Origin: Triticum aestivum
Taxonomy: Eukaryota; Streptophyta; Magnoliopsida; Poales; Poaceae
DNA length: 64,000 bases
NCBI RefSeq assembly: GCF_018294505.1
Contig: NC_057804.1
Location: 249,854,156 to 249,918,155 of the forward strand
Direction: 5' to 3'
Shown here: positions 1 to 12,567 of the stretch, piece after piece
How the letters are laid out: each line of letters opens with the position of its first letter
Position numbering within the stretch: the stretch's first letter is position 1
Made by a program: the position numbers and the translations under genes
Notes under the pieces: generated by a model
What the model saw: only the letters and a program-made list of their open reading frames with translations
Told to the model about the DNA's origin: nothing
The model's database searches: none

Positions 1-2
1 TG

Positions 3-1268
3 AGCTGGATCGGGGCAGAGCTTGCTGGCGACGATGCGTGCCTTGAAGCCGAAGGCCTGCGCCTCACTGAGGAGAGGCGCAAGCTGAACGTAGCTGTTGC
101 CCTTGCGCATCACCAGTGTGACGTTGACAATGCGAAGGCTAAAGCATCGCTGGTGGCCTCGCGAGAGGCCTGCTCCCAAGCCGTCGAGGAGGCCCAGGAA
201 GCAGACCGACGGCGCAAGGATGCGGAGGAGCGCGTGTGGGAGCACCAAGCCTGGAACAACTCTCTGGAGCGGCAAGTGGAGCTGCGCCAGGCGGCCCTTG
301 TGTCGCTGAAGGGGGCTTCCGTCGACCAGGCGGAGCTCCTGAAGCGCGAGGAGGCGCTGATGCTAGAGGCCGCCGAGCGCAACCTTGACCTCGAGCGGTT
401 GGAGACGAGGGAACGCCTGGTGACTCAGGCAGAGGATGACGTCGCCGCGCGGGAAGCCCAAGTCCAAGAAGAGGTCGACCGTCGTGTGGCGGAACCTCGC
501 TCAGATCTTGAGCGCGAATACGAAGTGAGGTTCGAGTTGATCAGGGCCGAAGCTGAGGGTAGGACCGCGGCCCTCAGGGCAAAACTGGATGAAGTGACGC
601 GGGGTGCGGACTCCTCCGTAGCCGCCCTTGGCGCAGCGTAGGCGGAGCTGGCCTCCTCCCTCGCCGAGCTGCTTCTTCTCCAATAGAGGGTTGACGGCGC
701 CGAGGCCGTCGCACGGCAGAATGAGGACGAGATCCGTCAGCGGTAGGTTCTGGAGCATGAGCATGCCCCCATGCTCCGAATGCTCAGGGAAAGGGCTAAC
801 ACGTCATTGGGCAACATCTGCAAGGCTGCCGCCGAGGAGCCACATGCGACCAACTACACCGGCAACCTCCAGTTCTTCACTGACGTGGTGACGCATCTGG
901 AGAACTGCTCTGAGAGGTCTCGTTGGCTTGTAGAGGAGAGGAGCCGAGCCTTTCTTGGGTGTGCCTTCTCCCGTGTCTTCAGCTATCTACAAGACAGGGA
1001 TCCCCACTTCGATTTCGACGCTGCCATCACATCGGTGCCTGTAGCCATTCGGGGCGACTTGGCGCAATGGATGGAAGACAACGTGGACGCCCTCGTCAGG
1101 GCCTTCGCATCTGATGACGATGGCGTGATCGTGGTCGCTGATGAAGGTGGCGTTGTGGACGAGCCTGGCATGGACGGAGGTGGTGGCGGTGGCAGTGATG
1201 ATGTTAGTGACGCCAGCGACGCCTCTGGAGGCGCCCCGGAAGACGTGGTGAGTGATATATCCAACTGA
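3..1268 (+). pseudogene. Retrotransposon-associated coiled-coil ORF, 5' partial, three in-frame TAG codons
   Basis: One reading frame stays open from base 3, so it runs off the left edge, to the stop ending at 1268. It is interrupted only by TAG at 639-641, 684-686 and 744-746. The N-terminal two thirds are an Ala/Glu/Arg-rich heptad-like coiled coil (for example EEAQEADRRRKDAEERVWEH). The C-terminal part (from about 771) is a more globular segment followed by a Gly/Asp/Ser-rich acidic tail. Proteins of this type occur as extra ORFs in grass gypsy elements and are often labelled putative gypsy-type transposon or plant transposase. That family link is from general knowledge, not a search. Each TAG sits where a Gln (CAG) would fit the helix. 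There are no gag, protease or polymerase motifs in it. It lies on the strand opposite to the LTR at 3235-4152, so it may be an antisense ORF of that element or part of a separate element. Confidence 0.55.
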
Positions 1269-1990
1269 TCGCATGTCGCCGCTGTTTACCCTGCATGAAG
1301 AAGGTTCGGGCTCGGCCCTAAAGATTGTAAGAGCATTTTGGGAGGGGGAGCCCCTCATGTAAAGGTTTGCGGTCGATATCCTTGTAAGCGTAACGCCGCG
1401 TGTGAGCTTATGCCGGGCTACTGGCCCGGTGATGGGTCAGCTGACTGGTTTACCTTTTGACCCCGACGAGTCCAGAGCGGGCCTGTGGGAGCCGCAATGC
1501 CTCAAGTGTCTTCTGGGTGAACCCGTTGATCCTGTGGTGAGAACCTCCGGAGAGGATGAGGCGATAGCGGTACAGATTGTAGTTGTGCTTGGCCCGGCCC
1601 GGTTCGCGAGGGGCTCATGAGGGGAGGCAGCTGACTCTAGCTTTGGACGCAAAGCCGAAACCAGAACATGAGAGATTGCTCGAACGAGACTAAACACCCC
1701 TTCCCAAAACACACGCAATTCTTAAGCTCAAATCCAGCTTAAATTCGAACCGAAGAACCTTGACAACAGAAGAAAAGGCAAAAGGCAAAAAGCCGCGTCC
1801 GACACCTAGTCTAGTCTTTGATGTCTTCTCACCAGCGCGGAGCTAAGTGCTGCCACCGGGCATGGGCGGGAGCCCCCGAGGCCCGAGGGCGGCTCTCCGG
1901 AGAATCTGGGGCATGTACAGCCCCACTCATTATTACGTGAGAGTGTCACGGGTGGCGAGCTTCACAGGAACTGGGCCTTCTTCACATGTA
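1269..1990. other. Retroelement-derived non-coding stretch
   Basis: No convincing gene. The sequence directly follows the coiled-coil ORF and reads like its 3' untranslated region, then passes into a GC-rich segment that joins the minus-strand gag-like region. Short ORFs on both strands show no recognisable domain. No LTR ends (TG...CA with a primer-binding site or polypurine tract) were found inside it. Confidence 0.4.
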
Positions 1991-3162
1991 CTAGCCTTGC
2001 TTCATATCGCTAGACAAGGGCCCCACCTTGCGCCACACTCTACTGCCATTGACGGCGACCAGAGACCAAGGACGACGCCTATGGGGTGGAGCGGTCTCCA
2101 GCGGTTCCCCCGACGACCACGGGTCCTGTGTCGGGGGCAGGCCCTGAGGCACCACTCCGGCAGAGGGCCTACCTCCTGAGAACACCTTGCTCCGAGCGCC
2201 GCGGGGGCGAACCCGGGTCTCGGCCCCTCTCCTGCAGCCCCCTGTGCCCTCCTCCTGAGGGGTAGGGGGCTGCAGCATTGGGCAGCCATCTGCTGCAGCG
2301 ACCTGTACCTCCTGTGACCCATGGTTAGCATAAGCTTGCTCCTGAGGAATTAGCGGTACCCGATAGTTGCTGCCACCAACGCGGTTGTCGAGGCTCTCTT
2401 GGGCTTCCTGAAAGAGCTCAGCTTCTGGCGCCTCCTCGCCCCAGCCTGGCCCGAGGAACAAGCCATGGTCCTCTTCCAGTGCGCACTCTTGATCCACCAT
2501 GTGGGGCACATAAGCTTCTGGGGCCACCGCCCCGTGGGTTTTGCCGTAGTGCTCCATACGCCACGCAGTCCGGCCTGGAGTGCTCTCTTGGGGGGTGGTG
2601 GCATGGTGGCCCATCGAGGCCGAAGGTCGCAGTGTGGACTCCTTCACCGGCCGGAGATGGGGCCGGCGCGACTTGTCGCCCGGTGCTGCCAGCCGGGTTG
2701 GCGCTGAGTAGGCCCTGGAGTCCGCTCGGAGTTGCGTGGGCGCGTATGGGGCCGCCAGACGGCCCGCCCTGGATCTGGGGCGGCAGCTGGACGCAGAAAG
2801 GAGGTGCTCCCGAGGCGGCAGCGTCCAGGAGCTCGGCCACTCGCTCTAACAACACGTCGTGGCCGCCCTCCAGTAGCCAGCACCTTAGCAGCTCTCGGGC
2901 CACCGTGAGCGCGGCCCTTGAGTTCGCCTACTCCGTCGGGTGTGCGGTGCTGTGGCCGCGGCGTGGCTTGAGGCTCTTGCTGCTGACCGCACCGGCCGCG
3001 GTGTGAGGGCAGGCGGCGTTTGGCCGCTCGCCCGCGCCCAGTTGCGCCCTATGAAGCGCAGGCTACCTGAGGCGTAAGCTTGAGGTCGCGCTGGGCCGAC
3101 GGCACGGCGCAGGCGGACCACGCCGCCCGGCGGTCGGCGTTGGCAGTCGGGTCGCTTGACAT
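1991..3162 (-). pseudogene. Gag-like 5' coding region of a minus-strand LTR retrotransposon, frame-shifted and 3' truncated
   Basis: It lies just inside the primer-binding site of the LTR at 3235-4152, where gag is expected on the minus strand. The first ATG is at 3162-3160 (MSSDPTANADRRAAW...), and that frame closes at about 3049. Coding-like sequence then continues in other minus frames: 2903-2418 contains ARELLRCWLLEGGHD...ERVAELLDAAA, and 2647-1991 is Gly/Pro/Arg-rich. GC-rich N-terminal Gag extensions of this composition are typical of grass gypsy elements. No zinc knuckle, protease or polymerase follows, so the element is broken on its 3' side near 1990. Position relative to the LTR is the main evidence; the domain match is inferred. 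Confidence 0.45.
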
Positions 3163-3211
3163 CAGAATGGCGAGGCAACGAAACGCGAGGCGGTGGAAGA
3201 AGGATTCCGGC

Positions 3212-3234
3212 GCACCCCTACCTGGCATACCAAA
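3212..3234 (-). other. Probable primer-binding site of the minus-strand LTR element
   Basis: Read on the minus strand, the bases right after the LTR end are TTTGGTATGCCAGGTAGGGG. This resembles the TTGGCGCGCCAGGTAGGGG-type primer-binding site seen after many grass gypsy 5' LTRs, with several substitutions. It fixes the element orientation as minus and makes 3235-4152 its 5' LTR. Confidence 0.45.
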
Positions 3235-4152
3235 TGTCGGATTTCGGGTTCCAGCAGACCCTTGAGGTTCGAACTCTGGGGTGCGCACAAAGATCTTTCC
3301 CCTACCAACTCAAGTCTCGAAGCCTCGCAAGGAATCTAAGCTAGAAGGAAGAACACACAAGGGACACGAGGTTTTTACTAGTTCAGACCACCATTGTGGT
3401 GTAATACCCTACTCTAGTGTGTGGTGTGGTGGATTCCCTTAGGGGCTGATGATGAACAATACAGGGGAAGAACAGCCTCGCGAGGGGCTGTTCTTGAGCT
3501 AGTGCGGTGAACTTCTTGGTGAGTTCAGTGGCCTCTCTCTCTCTCTAGTCTATCCAAAATCTGGATCTCCTTCCACTTTTGGTGGCTAGCTCTATTTATA
3601 GAGGGAGGCCCTGGGCCTCTTCCCAAATAATGAGCGGGAAGGGCGCCAACAATTGGCCATTTTGAAGGGGAACATCTAGTACACTTATCCTGACTAAAGT
3701 TGGTCTACGGCTGCCAAAGGCTCTGATGGTGACGCCGTCCTGGGCTCCACGATGACCTCCATCCTGCCGTTCTGCTGGTCTTGGTCTTATTGCACCAAAA
3801 CGGTAACCTTTGGCTGATGCCTTGGCATGTGCTTGCCGCCTTTGCACCGAAGGGGAAACAAGGACACTGCGCTGGCCGGCGCCCGCCTGGCGCCCGCCTG
3901 GCCTCGATGGTCATGGCTTGCGTCACGGGCACCTCGCGAGGTACCCTACCTTGATCTCTCCGCCTCCACGCGAGCCCGCCTGATGAGGCTGCTTCCTAAG
4001 GAAGCTTCTATCGTCCGCCCTGCGAGGCTTGGCCCCTCCCGAGGGTCTTGAGCTTGAGCTGATGAAGCTGGGCTATACTGGGCCCGCACTTGAGCCACGC
4101 CGCAGGCCAAAGGCAGGCAAGTCTGGGGACCCCCGTTCCTAGAATGCCGACA
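3235..4152 (-). repeat. LTR (918 bp) of a minus-strand gypsy-type retrotransposon
   Basis: The segment begins TGTCGG and ends CCGACA on the plus strand, a perfect 6 bp inverted terminal repeat with the canonical TG...CA ends. A primer-binding-site-like sequence adjoins its left end, so it is a 5' LTR in minus orientation. The interior contains promoter-like and AT/GC mosaic sequence without genes. No partner LTR is present in the window, so the element is incomplete or continues to the left. A target duplication cannot be tested. Confidence 0.65.
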
Positions 4153-5316
4153 GGCACAGCCGGCTGATGCTCACGCTCATCGCCTCCATGGGTCTAGCTT
4201 AGCTTCTAGTCAACTGATCTTGCAATTCGAGTGATCACTCTTGCCCTTGGTTAGTGTGCATAGGTGCGTAGGATTTCGTACTACTCCTCGGCCCTCTACT
4301 GCACCTGCCTTTGGTTGTATGATAGGTGGGCCAGCCACCCCTTGGGCCCATGTGTCATTCGCCCAAATGCACTTGTAGTAAGTCAATGAAGCTGCATGTA
4401 ATCCTATTAGTTAGCAAAAATACATTAAGTTCTGTCACCGATAGGAATAAAACAATACACCATGTATTTATTTACAGAGGGAGTAGTACACTTTTTGGGA
4501 CATGCATTACTAGATATTGCTAGTCAAATACTAAAATCCAGATGGACGTGGTAGTACTCCTAAATTCAGACGGTGGTGCTACTAGTACTAGTAGTACTAC
4601 TACCAATGTAGTAGGAGTACTAGCACTGTACTACCCGTTCGTCAAATTATTACGTGTTGCTCCTCATAGTGAAGTGACAACACCCTGCGCCGAAGATGAC
4701 ACCTGAGTATAGGAGCCGTGTTCGGCATACCATAGTCAGCCTCGCCGTCTGCATTCACTATCATCATGGCTGTAGAGCTAGCCTGCTTACAACTAGCCCT
4801 GTTCGACATAATTTCCCGTGCGTAGATGCCCGTGCATTACAAGGAACACCAAGATTGGGGGTGGACGGCGCCGGCAGCGGCCATGGCGCCAGATTTTTCC
4901 ACGGCCTTCTAGATGTGGTGGGGAGGAGATAAGGCTGATTGTGAGACACAAGGAGTTGTTTGTAAATAGGGAACAAGTGCGGGCATCTTTTTGCCAAAAT
5001 GGAGAAGTTTGGTTTGTATGCGTCAGATCTAGATCCGATGGCTATTGGTGAAAGATGGGAGGCACAACATCATCACCAACTCAGGACCTGTTTGATTCGC
5101 AGGATTTTGAAAACGCAGGAATAGGACACGACAATATTACAAGTTTCAAATTAATATTATAAATGTTAGGAGTAAAGCTGCACCTACGAAGATGGAATTA
5201 CTAGGAAGTTTATGTAATAACTTTCGTTACTTTAGGTGGATGCAACATTATCGTACAAACTAAAATCCACCGCCCTGACAAGTCACTAATGGGCAAATAA
5301 GTTTTCGAGTCTCTGG
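4153..5316. other. Anonymous spacer with small repeat fragments
   Basis: No gene is supported. Visible features are a GAGGGAGTA terminus near 4487-4496, which looks like one end of a Stowaway-type MITE, and a short tract rich in ACTAGTACTA around 4575-4620. A fragment near 5090-5125 (CCTGTTTGATTCGCAGGATT) resembles a dispersed grass repeat. Short ORFs here have no recognisable content. Confidence 0.4.
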
Positions 5317-8300
5317 TGACAGGCCCAATATACGATACTATCGTAAAGAGACTCGAAGGTCCCACCAAGGATAGAACCGCATATTGATACGCTTTTGCAA
5401 GGTGGATATCATTACATCAACATTACATAATAGATGGGGATACATACAAAAGGCATACAATGCCACATGAATACAACATCATCTTACATAAGATCACCAT
5501 CCGACTATGGATGAAACACAAACAGAAACTCAAACGACATCCACCCTGATAGCCCAGGCTGCCGACCTGGAACCTATCCCCTAATCGAAGAAGAAGCAGA
5601 AGAACTCCAAAACAAGCAACCATCGCTCTCGCGTCATGATCATCACATAACCTGTACCTGCAACTGTTGTTGTAGTAATCTGTGCGCCACGAGGACTCAG
5701 CAATCCCATTACCATGGGTATCAAGAGTAGCAAAGCTTAATGGGGAAGGAAGGGGTAAAGTGGGGAAGTTATAGCGGCGACTAAGCACGGTATGGTGGCT
5801 AACATACGCAAATAAGAGCGAGAAGAGAACAAACGGAACGGTCGTGAAGCTAGCAATGATCAAGAGGTGATCCTGAACTCCTACTTACGTCAAACATAAC
5901 CCAAAATTGTGTTCACTTCCCAGACTCCGGTGAGAAGATACCATCACGGCTACACACGTGGTTGATGCGTTTTAATTCGGATCTTGTGTCAAGTTATCTA
6001 CAACCGGATATTAACAAATTCCCATCTGCCACATAACTGCGGGCACGGCTCCTGAAAGTTTATACCCTGCAGGGGTGTCCCAACTTAGCCCATCACAAGC
6101 TCTCACAGTCAATGAAGGATATTCTTCTCCCAGGAAGACCCGATCAGCCTCGGAATCCCGGTTTACAAGACATTTCAACAATGGTAAAACAAGACCATCA
6201 AGACCGCCCGATGTGTCGACAATCCCGATAGGAGTCGCACGTATCTTGTTCTAAGGACACACCGGATAAGCTAAGCGTACAGGTACTGACGTAACCCAAG
6301 TTGCCAAGGGATGGTCCTGCACGGTGCTCTAGTTTGGACCAACACTTAGACAAGCATTGGCCCTGGGGGCTAAAATAAAGATGACCGTCGGGTTAATTAC
6401 TCCCAAGGGAAAGGTATAGGTGGTAGGCAAATGGTAAAACCAATTTTGGGCCTTGCTGGAGGAGTTTTATTCAAGGTGAACTGTCAACAGGGTCCCATAA
6501 ATCACCCAACCGCGTTAGGGACGCAAAATCTGGGAACATAATACCGATATGACGGAAACTAGGGCAGCAAGAGTGGAACAAAACACCAGGCATAAGGCCG
6601 AGCCTTCCACCCTTTACCAAATATATAGATGCATTAATAATATAAGAGATATTGTGATTTCCCAACATAATCCTGTCCACCATGGAGAAATCTTCAACTT
6701 CACCTGCAACTAACAACTCTATAAGAGGGGCTGAGCAAAGCTATAACTTAGCCAAGCAACGGTTTGCTAGGAAGGGTGAAAAAGGTTAGAGGGTGACATG
6801 GCAATTTGGGAGGCTGGAAGAGCAAATGATAGGAAGCGCAGCAAAGCGATAGAACGAAGCAACTAGCATAGCAATGATAGTGGTGAGATCCAAGGTGACG
6901 GTCATCTTGCCTGAAATCCCGCAAGGAAGAAGAACGAGTCCATGAAGAAGACGAATTGATGAAGCCAAACCAAGCATAGACGAACGAATCCTCACGATCG
7001 CAACAAAACAGGAATTATCGAGAAGAAGCACACAACATGGTAAACACCCCACACATAGACAAAGACATCATGCACAACCAAGCATGATGCATGACAAAGC
7101 TAGATGAGGCTACTCATGGCAAGAGATGATGCATACAAGAACAACACATCAAAACAAGTTTAAATGAGTCCGGGAACAACATATAACAATTCCGGTAAAA
7201 CCTCATATGCAAATTTAGAAATTGGTCCAGAACTGAATAAACCTTATGTTCAAGTTGTTAAACAGCAAGTTAAGATGCACCAAGATGATCTACACGAGAT
7301 TCTAGTCAAGTTACATATAAAGTTCATTTAATTCGGAGCTACGGCCTAGAAGATATGAGCAAAACAAGTAAACATGGCATTGATGCAAAATGCATCCCAA
7401 CATCAATCAAACACCTCAAAACAAGGATGCAACATGATAATATGAAACTACATGCAAAATCAAGCAAGTTTCATATAGAGCACACTCAAAACGGAGCAAC
7501 GATTCAACACATACACATGAAACAAGTTTAAAGGACAAGCTGTCCAAAACAGCAACTAGGCATCGAGCAAGCATCAAAATAATATGCTTCAGCACCTCAA
7601 CATGAGAAAAAAAGGCATGGGCATGAATTACAGGTAAAGCATGACAAAACATGAACACTGAGCTATCTCCAGAAAACAATATAACATGCTCAAAAGGACA
7701 TGGCCAGATTGCAAATCATAACAGTTTCACACGTAGCAGAAATAACATCAGGTTGCAATGTTTAGAGCTATCAAACAACATCTTACAGGAACTTATCATG
7801 GCAAACAAAGGCATGGCATGCTATCACTAAATACAAAGAACAAAACTCCCTTAATGAACTAATTCTAAAGATCAACAGAAAAGATGGTATCATCCATGCA
7901 AACATGGCAAATGATATGACAGATTCATACATGGCAGGAACAACAATAAGTAGACATGTTGGTGAGCTTTAGCCACTCAACACAGAACAATAAATGGCAT
8001 AACAAGGCAACCAACTGTAAGAAGACATGTTTGAGAAGCTAAGAATGGCAGGAACAAGTTCATAGGGTGCATGGATCACTAGCAAAGCTCATGGCAAAAC
8101 TGAACTTAATGTTAACAGGCTGAAAATAACATAATTTAGCAAATTGAGAGCAATATTACAACAATCTACAGCAGGCTATAAATGCAACCAGGGGCATGGA
8201 TGGATAGAGCATGACATTTATAACAAAACATCCTTAGTGAACATCTCCATATTATGCATAGAATGACTTGTAGGAGCAGGTTTACATAGCATCATGATAT

Positions 8301-10021
8301 AGCAGATTCAGACTAGCAAAACAGTAACAACAAGTACCCTACTTCGCGTGCTCGATGCACTCACTACAAGACTCAAATAAATACATGGATTGCACCACTG
8401 TAAAGATGGCATGATGTAGCTCAAAACTCATTTAGACATCAAGCTCATAGGATGCACACACAAAATGCAATGAAAAAGACAAATAATCAAGTTCTGTTAA
8501 CAGACAGCAGTTCATATCATATAGCATTCTTGCAATGATGATTAGGGCATCCAGATGAACTAAACAAAACATGGCATAATGGAACTAAATGAAGAGCATA
8601 TCATGGTGAACATTTTGACATATTATGCACGCAAAACGGAGCAGCACACATGAAATGATGATGCGATGAACATGGGCACAAAATGATGAAAACTTCGAGA
8701 CTTAGGGAAAATCCGGGGTCAACCTCTTTGGATCTGGATCTGGGGCTTCGGGCACGGGAACCGAGGTCAGGCCGGAGCTTCACCGGAGAAGGAGAGGAGG
8801 TGGCCGAAGACGGTGCGTCGGCCGGATCTGGCGGCCAGACGGCGCGGGNNNNNNNNNNNNNNNNNNNNNNNNNNNNNNNNNNNNNNNNNNNNNNNNNNNN
8901 NNNNNNNNNNNNNNNNNNNNNNNNNNNNNNNNNNNNNNNNNNNNNNNNNNNNNNNNNNNNNNNNNNNNNNNNNNNNNNNNNNNNNNNNNNNNNNNNNNNN
9001 NNNNNNNNNNNNNNNNNNNNNNNNNNNNNNNNNNNNNNNNNNNNNNNNNNNNNNNNNNNNNNNNNNNNNNNNNNNNNNNNNNNNNNNNNNNNNNNNNNNN
9101 NNNNNNNNNNNNNNNNNNNNNNNNNNNNNNNNNNNNNNNNNNNNNNNNNNNNNNNNNNNNNNNNNNNNNNNNNNNNNNNNNNNNNNNNNNNNNNNNNNNN
9201 NNNNNNNNNNNNNNNNNNNNNNNNNNNNNNNNNNNNNNNNNNNNNNNNNNNNNNNNNNNNNNNNNNNNNNNNNNNNNNNNNNNNNNNNNNNNNNNNNNNN
9301 NNNNNNNNNNNNNNNNNNNNNNNNNNNNNNNNNNNNNNNNNNNNNNNNNNNNNNNNGCGCGGCAGCGCGGTGGTCCAGGCGGCGGGGACGGGCGCGCTGG
9401 CCGGGAGGGCCTGATCCGGGCCGCGGCGCGGGGACGGCGGCGGGATTCGTCCGGGGGCGGGCGGACATGTCCGGCGCGGAGAGGGGAGGATTTTTAGGGT
9501 TTATCTGCGAGAATTTCGGGGAGGGGCTCATATTTATAGGTAGAGAGCTAGGAGTGTCCAAATGAGGTGTAGTTTTCGCCCACACGATCGTGATCGAACG
9601 GCCAAGAGCATGGAGGGGGTTTGGATGGGTTATTGGGTCACTTTGGAGGGGTGTTGGGATTCACACAAAAGAGGGCTTTGCGGTTACCTGATTAACCGTT
9701 GGAGCATCAAACGACCTCCAAATGGCCCGAAACTTGACAGGCGGTCTACTGGTGGTGTACCAAGGCCGCTTGGCAAATCACGGTCCATTCTGAGAATGTT
9801 TAACACGCGCTCACAATAGGAGACAAAAGGGGGACGCCGGAGGACATAGGAGTGTCGGATGGCAAAACGGACAACGGGGAAAATGCTCGGATGCAAGAGA
9901 CGAACACGTACGCAATGCAATGCACATGATGACATGAAAAAATGCAACACACAAGAAAATGACATGGCAACGACGGCGAATATCTGGTGGACACCTGGCG
10001 CATCAGATCCGGGGTGTTACA
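5317..10021 (-). repeat. Left (3') LTR of the giant-LTR element
   Basis: It starts TGACAGGCCC (the right copy starts TGTCACGCCC) and ends GGGGTGTTACA. Collinear with 12568-16560 throughout, with roughly 94-95% identity by eye over a sampled 150 bp. Its length is 4705 bp including the N run at 8849-9356. A GC-rich block flanks the gap. ORFs inside it are chance frames of the repeat. Confidence 0.75.
8849..9356. other. Assembly gap (508 N)
   Basis: A run of N inside the GC-rich part of the left LTR. The collinear part of the right LTR, between GCCGGACGGTGCGGG (about 16090) and GGTCCAGGCG (about 16250), is only about 140 bp of very GC-rich sequence, so the gap is likely a scaffold estimate and not the true length. 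Confidence 0.95.
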
Positions 10022-12567
10022 ACTCTCCTCTACTAACAAGAGATCTCGTCCCGAGATCTTAGGACCGAGACGGAAGGGAAAAGGGATGAGGTGAAACAAG
10101 AATGCAAGAGAGAAGATGAACAAGACCGAGAGCACTCAGTAGGAAAGAGGAATGACGATTATGATGGGAATCAAAAGCTCAACGAACAGGATAGACTCTG
10201 AAAGGAATCCGGTAAGAACAAGCTAGAAAAAGGAATAAGGATGACAGAATTTAGGCAGCACTCTGGCTAAACATGGAAAGAGTAGAGCAAGAACTTGAGA
10301 AGATGGAATGATACTTGACGAGAGGAATAACACAATGCCTCCGGAAGACTTGAAAGAGTTGAACGAGAAGAACGGAGAAGAAGACGACATCTTCTACCAC
10401 GAATGAAATAGGAAGCAACCTTAGAAGAGAGGATTAAGCGGAGTTGTTGAGAAAATCAACAACGAAAAGAAAAAAAAAACTTGTCGTGGACTTATGGAAA
10501 ACATCTCGAAATTCTGATGTGATAACCGACCACAAACAGAAATGATTTAATTAGCTGAGAAGAATGAAGATATGCAAAACTCCATTTCAGAAGAAAACGG
10601 AGAATTATTTGCACTTCGAGACGCGAGAAGAAAAGATACTTGAACTCCTCCAACAAAATCTTGATGAACTCTTGAAGAATGAATTAAATCATGAAGAACC
10701 CCATGAAGAACTCCTGTTACAAAAGGATTATGAGATAGAATGAAGGATGAGAGAATAAGATTAAAACTTGTGATGATTTAGATGAAGGTTCCAACGAAAT
10801 GGCCGAGTAATTTTGAACTCCGGAAAAGAAAAGATGAAAACACTTCGAACCGAGAATTTGAGATGATGAACAAACTCCAAAAGGAAGAGGTTAATCAACT
10901 TGCTGAAAGAAGAATAAGAATTATGTTATGCTTATCCTCCACCAATTAAATTGGTGAGAAGCAATGGATTTGCATACTACTTATTCTTCTTGAAAAGGAT
11001 TAAGGGGGGTATAGCACAAAACTTGAGAAAGTCTTCACGAACTACCGGTAGGATTCAAAAGAACGAATGGATTAAAATGATAATCAAAGAAAAGAATCTG
11101 AAAGAACCACCGTTAGAATTCGGAAATGACTGACGAAAGAGGATGAATCACCTGGAAGAATTAGAAGAACAAATATGCTAGAGGGAATTTAGATGCAAAA
11201 GAACAAAGAGATAACAAGCTGATTAGAGAATACTAGACACCTGCAACAGGATAACTAGAGAACGATAGCTGGAATGATGGCCTCCGATGAAATGAAACGG
11301 GAAAACAACTTCGCACATACTCCGGATGGGTAAGAAAGAGAATATCTGACAAATGGAATAATTTAACAGGATAACATGAAGCTAGAACCACGAAACATCG
11401 AGAGAACGGACAAGATTTACAGGAAAAACTCTTCTTCTATCTTCAAATGATGACGAGAAACACCACCAAAATTACTGAGATACTCCTGGAGAATGAAAAA
11501 CGAAGAGGTTAAGCCAACAATGGAAGAATTTGAAAATGATCTTCGAGAAGGCATGTGACTGATGGGAACCATTCTTTCGTCACATTTGAAAAGAATTTGA
11601 GAATAACTCTGGGGGAATTAGAAGAGTTAGGTAAGATCCTGGGAAAAGATCTGTGGGTTAGGGCCCACTTAAGAGAAAAATACCGTTGGAAATGGATGTT
11701 GAACAGATAGATGATGCACTATAACAATTGAAATATTTGAATGAGGTGACAACCTCAAATTAATTGGAACACAGCGAATGTCCTGAGATATCTTGAACAC
11801 TCCGGAAGGATAAACTAGCGAGAGGCGAACGAGCAGGGAAAACACTTGAGCCGAGGAAAAGAATGTGATCAACCCGAAAAAACTTGAATTAAGTGAACCG
11901 GAAAAAGAAAGGGATGAAGAATGACGAACGAGATGAGAATTCACCGGTTGAAATAATTGAGGGAAGACTGAAGAGGCTCCGCACGAATGAAATTGATGCT
12001 CGAAAGAGACTCAGACTCCGGGAAGGAGAGGGTGGGAGGCCAGGAAAAACAAAGGCAACTTGGAAGGGGGAACCGACGAATATCTTGAAGAGAAAACACC
12101 GGTTGAGATCATGGAGGAAAGAAAGCAAAGACTTCGCACGAGTAGGATGGATACTCGATTACCGACTCCGACTCCGAGAAGCAAAGGGGTGGGCGGGTGG
12201 GAAAAAGAAAACAACTGAGGACAGGGAAACAACCTCGTTGATAAAGAACTGAGGATTGAACTTGGCAAAGATGAAGAGGCTCGAGTCAACTTGACGAGAA
12301 ATGCACCGGATAAAAAGAGCTGAGAACCAATGAACGAAAAACTAACCACATGATCCTAAAGAAAATTTGAAAAGGGAAGAGGAGTAATTCAAAACACCTA
12401 TGTCAAGATTCCTGACCAGAGCGACAAAGGGGCTGAGGAGTAAAAAGAATACCTACTCTCCGATATAACTAGACTCCGAAAACAGTTTTCTTCTAGACTC
12501 AACAACGGCCAAACTACACGATCAAACAAGGAGGCTCCTAAGGTTGGTCGAGGCTCTGATACCAACT
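10022..12567 (-). other. Purine-rich non-coding interior of the giant-LTR element
   Basis: About 2.5 kb that on the plus strand is strikingly rich in GAA, GAGA and AAGA words (pyrimidine-rich on the element's own sense strand). No long ORF and no retroviral motif could be read in any frame. The left end (10022-10034) serves as the polypurine tract in minus reading. The right end holds the Met-tRNA-type primer-binding site (12553-12564). Confidence 0.6.
12553..12564 (-). other. Primer-binding site, initiator-Met tRNA type
   Basis: On the minus strand TGGTATCAGAGC lies three bases inside the LTR edge at 12568. This is the standard plant retrotransposon primer site complementary to the 3' end of initiator Met-tRNA. 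Confidence 0.85.
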
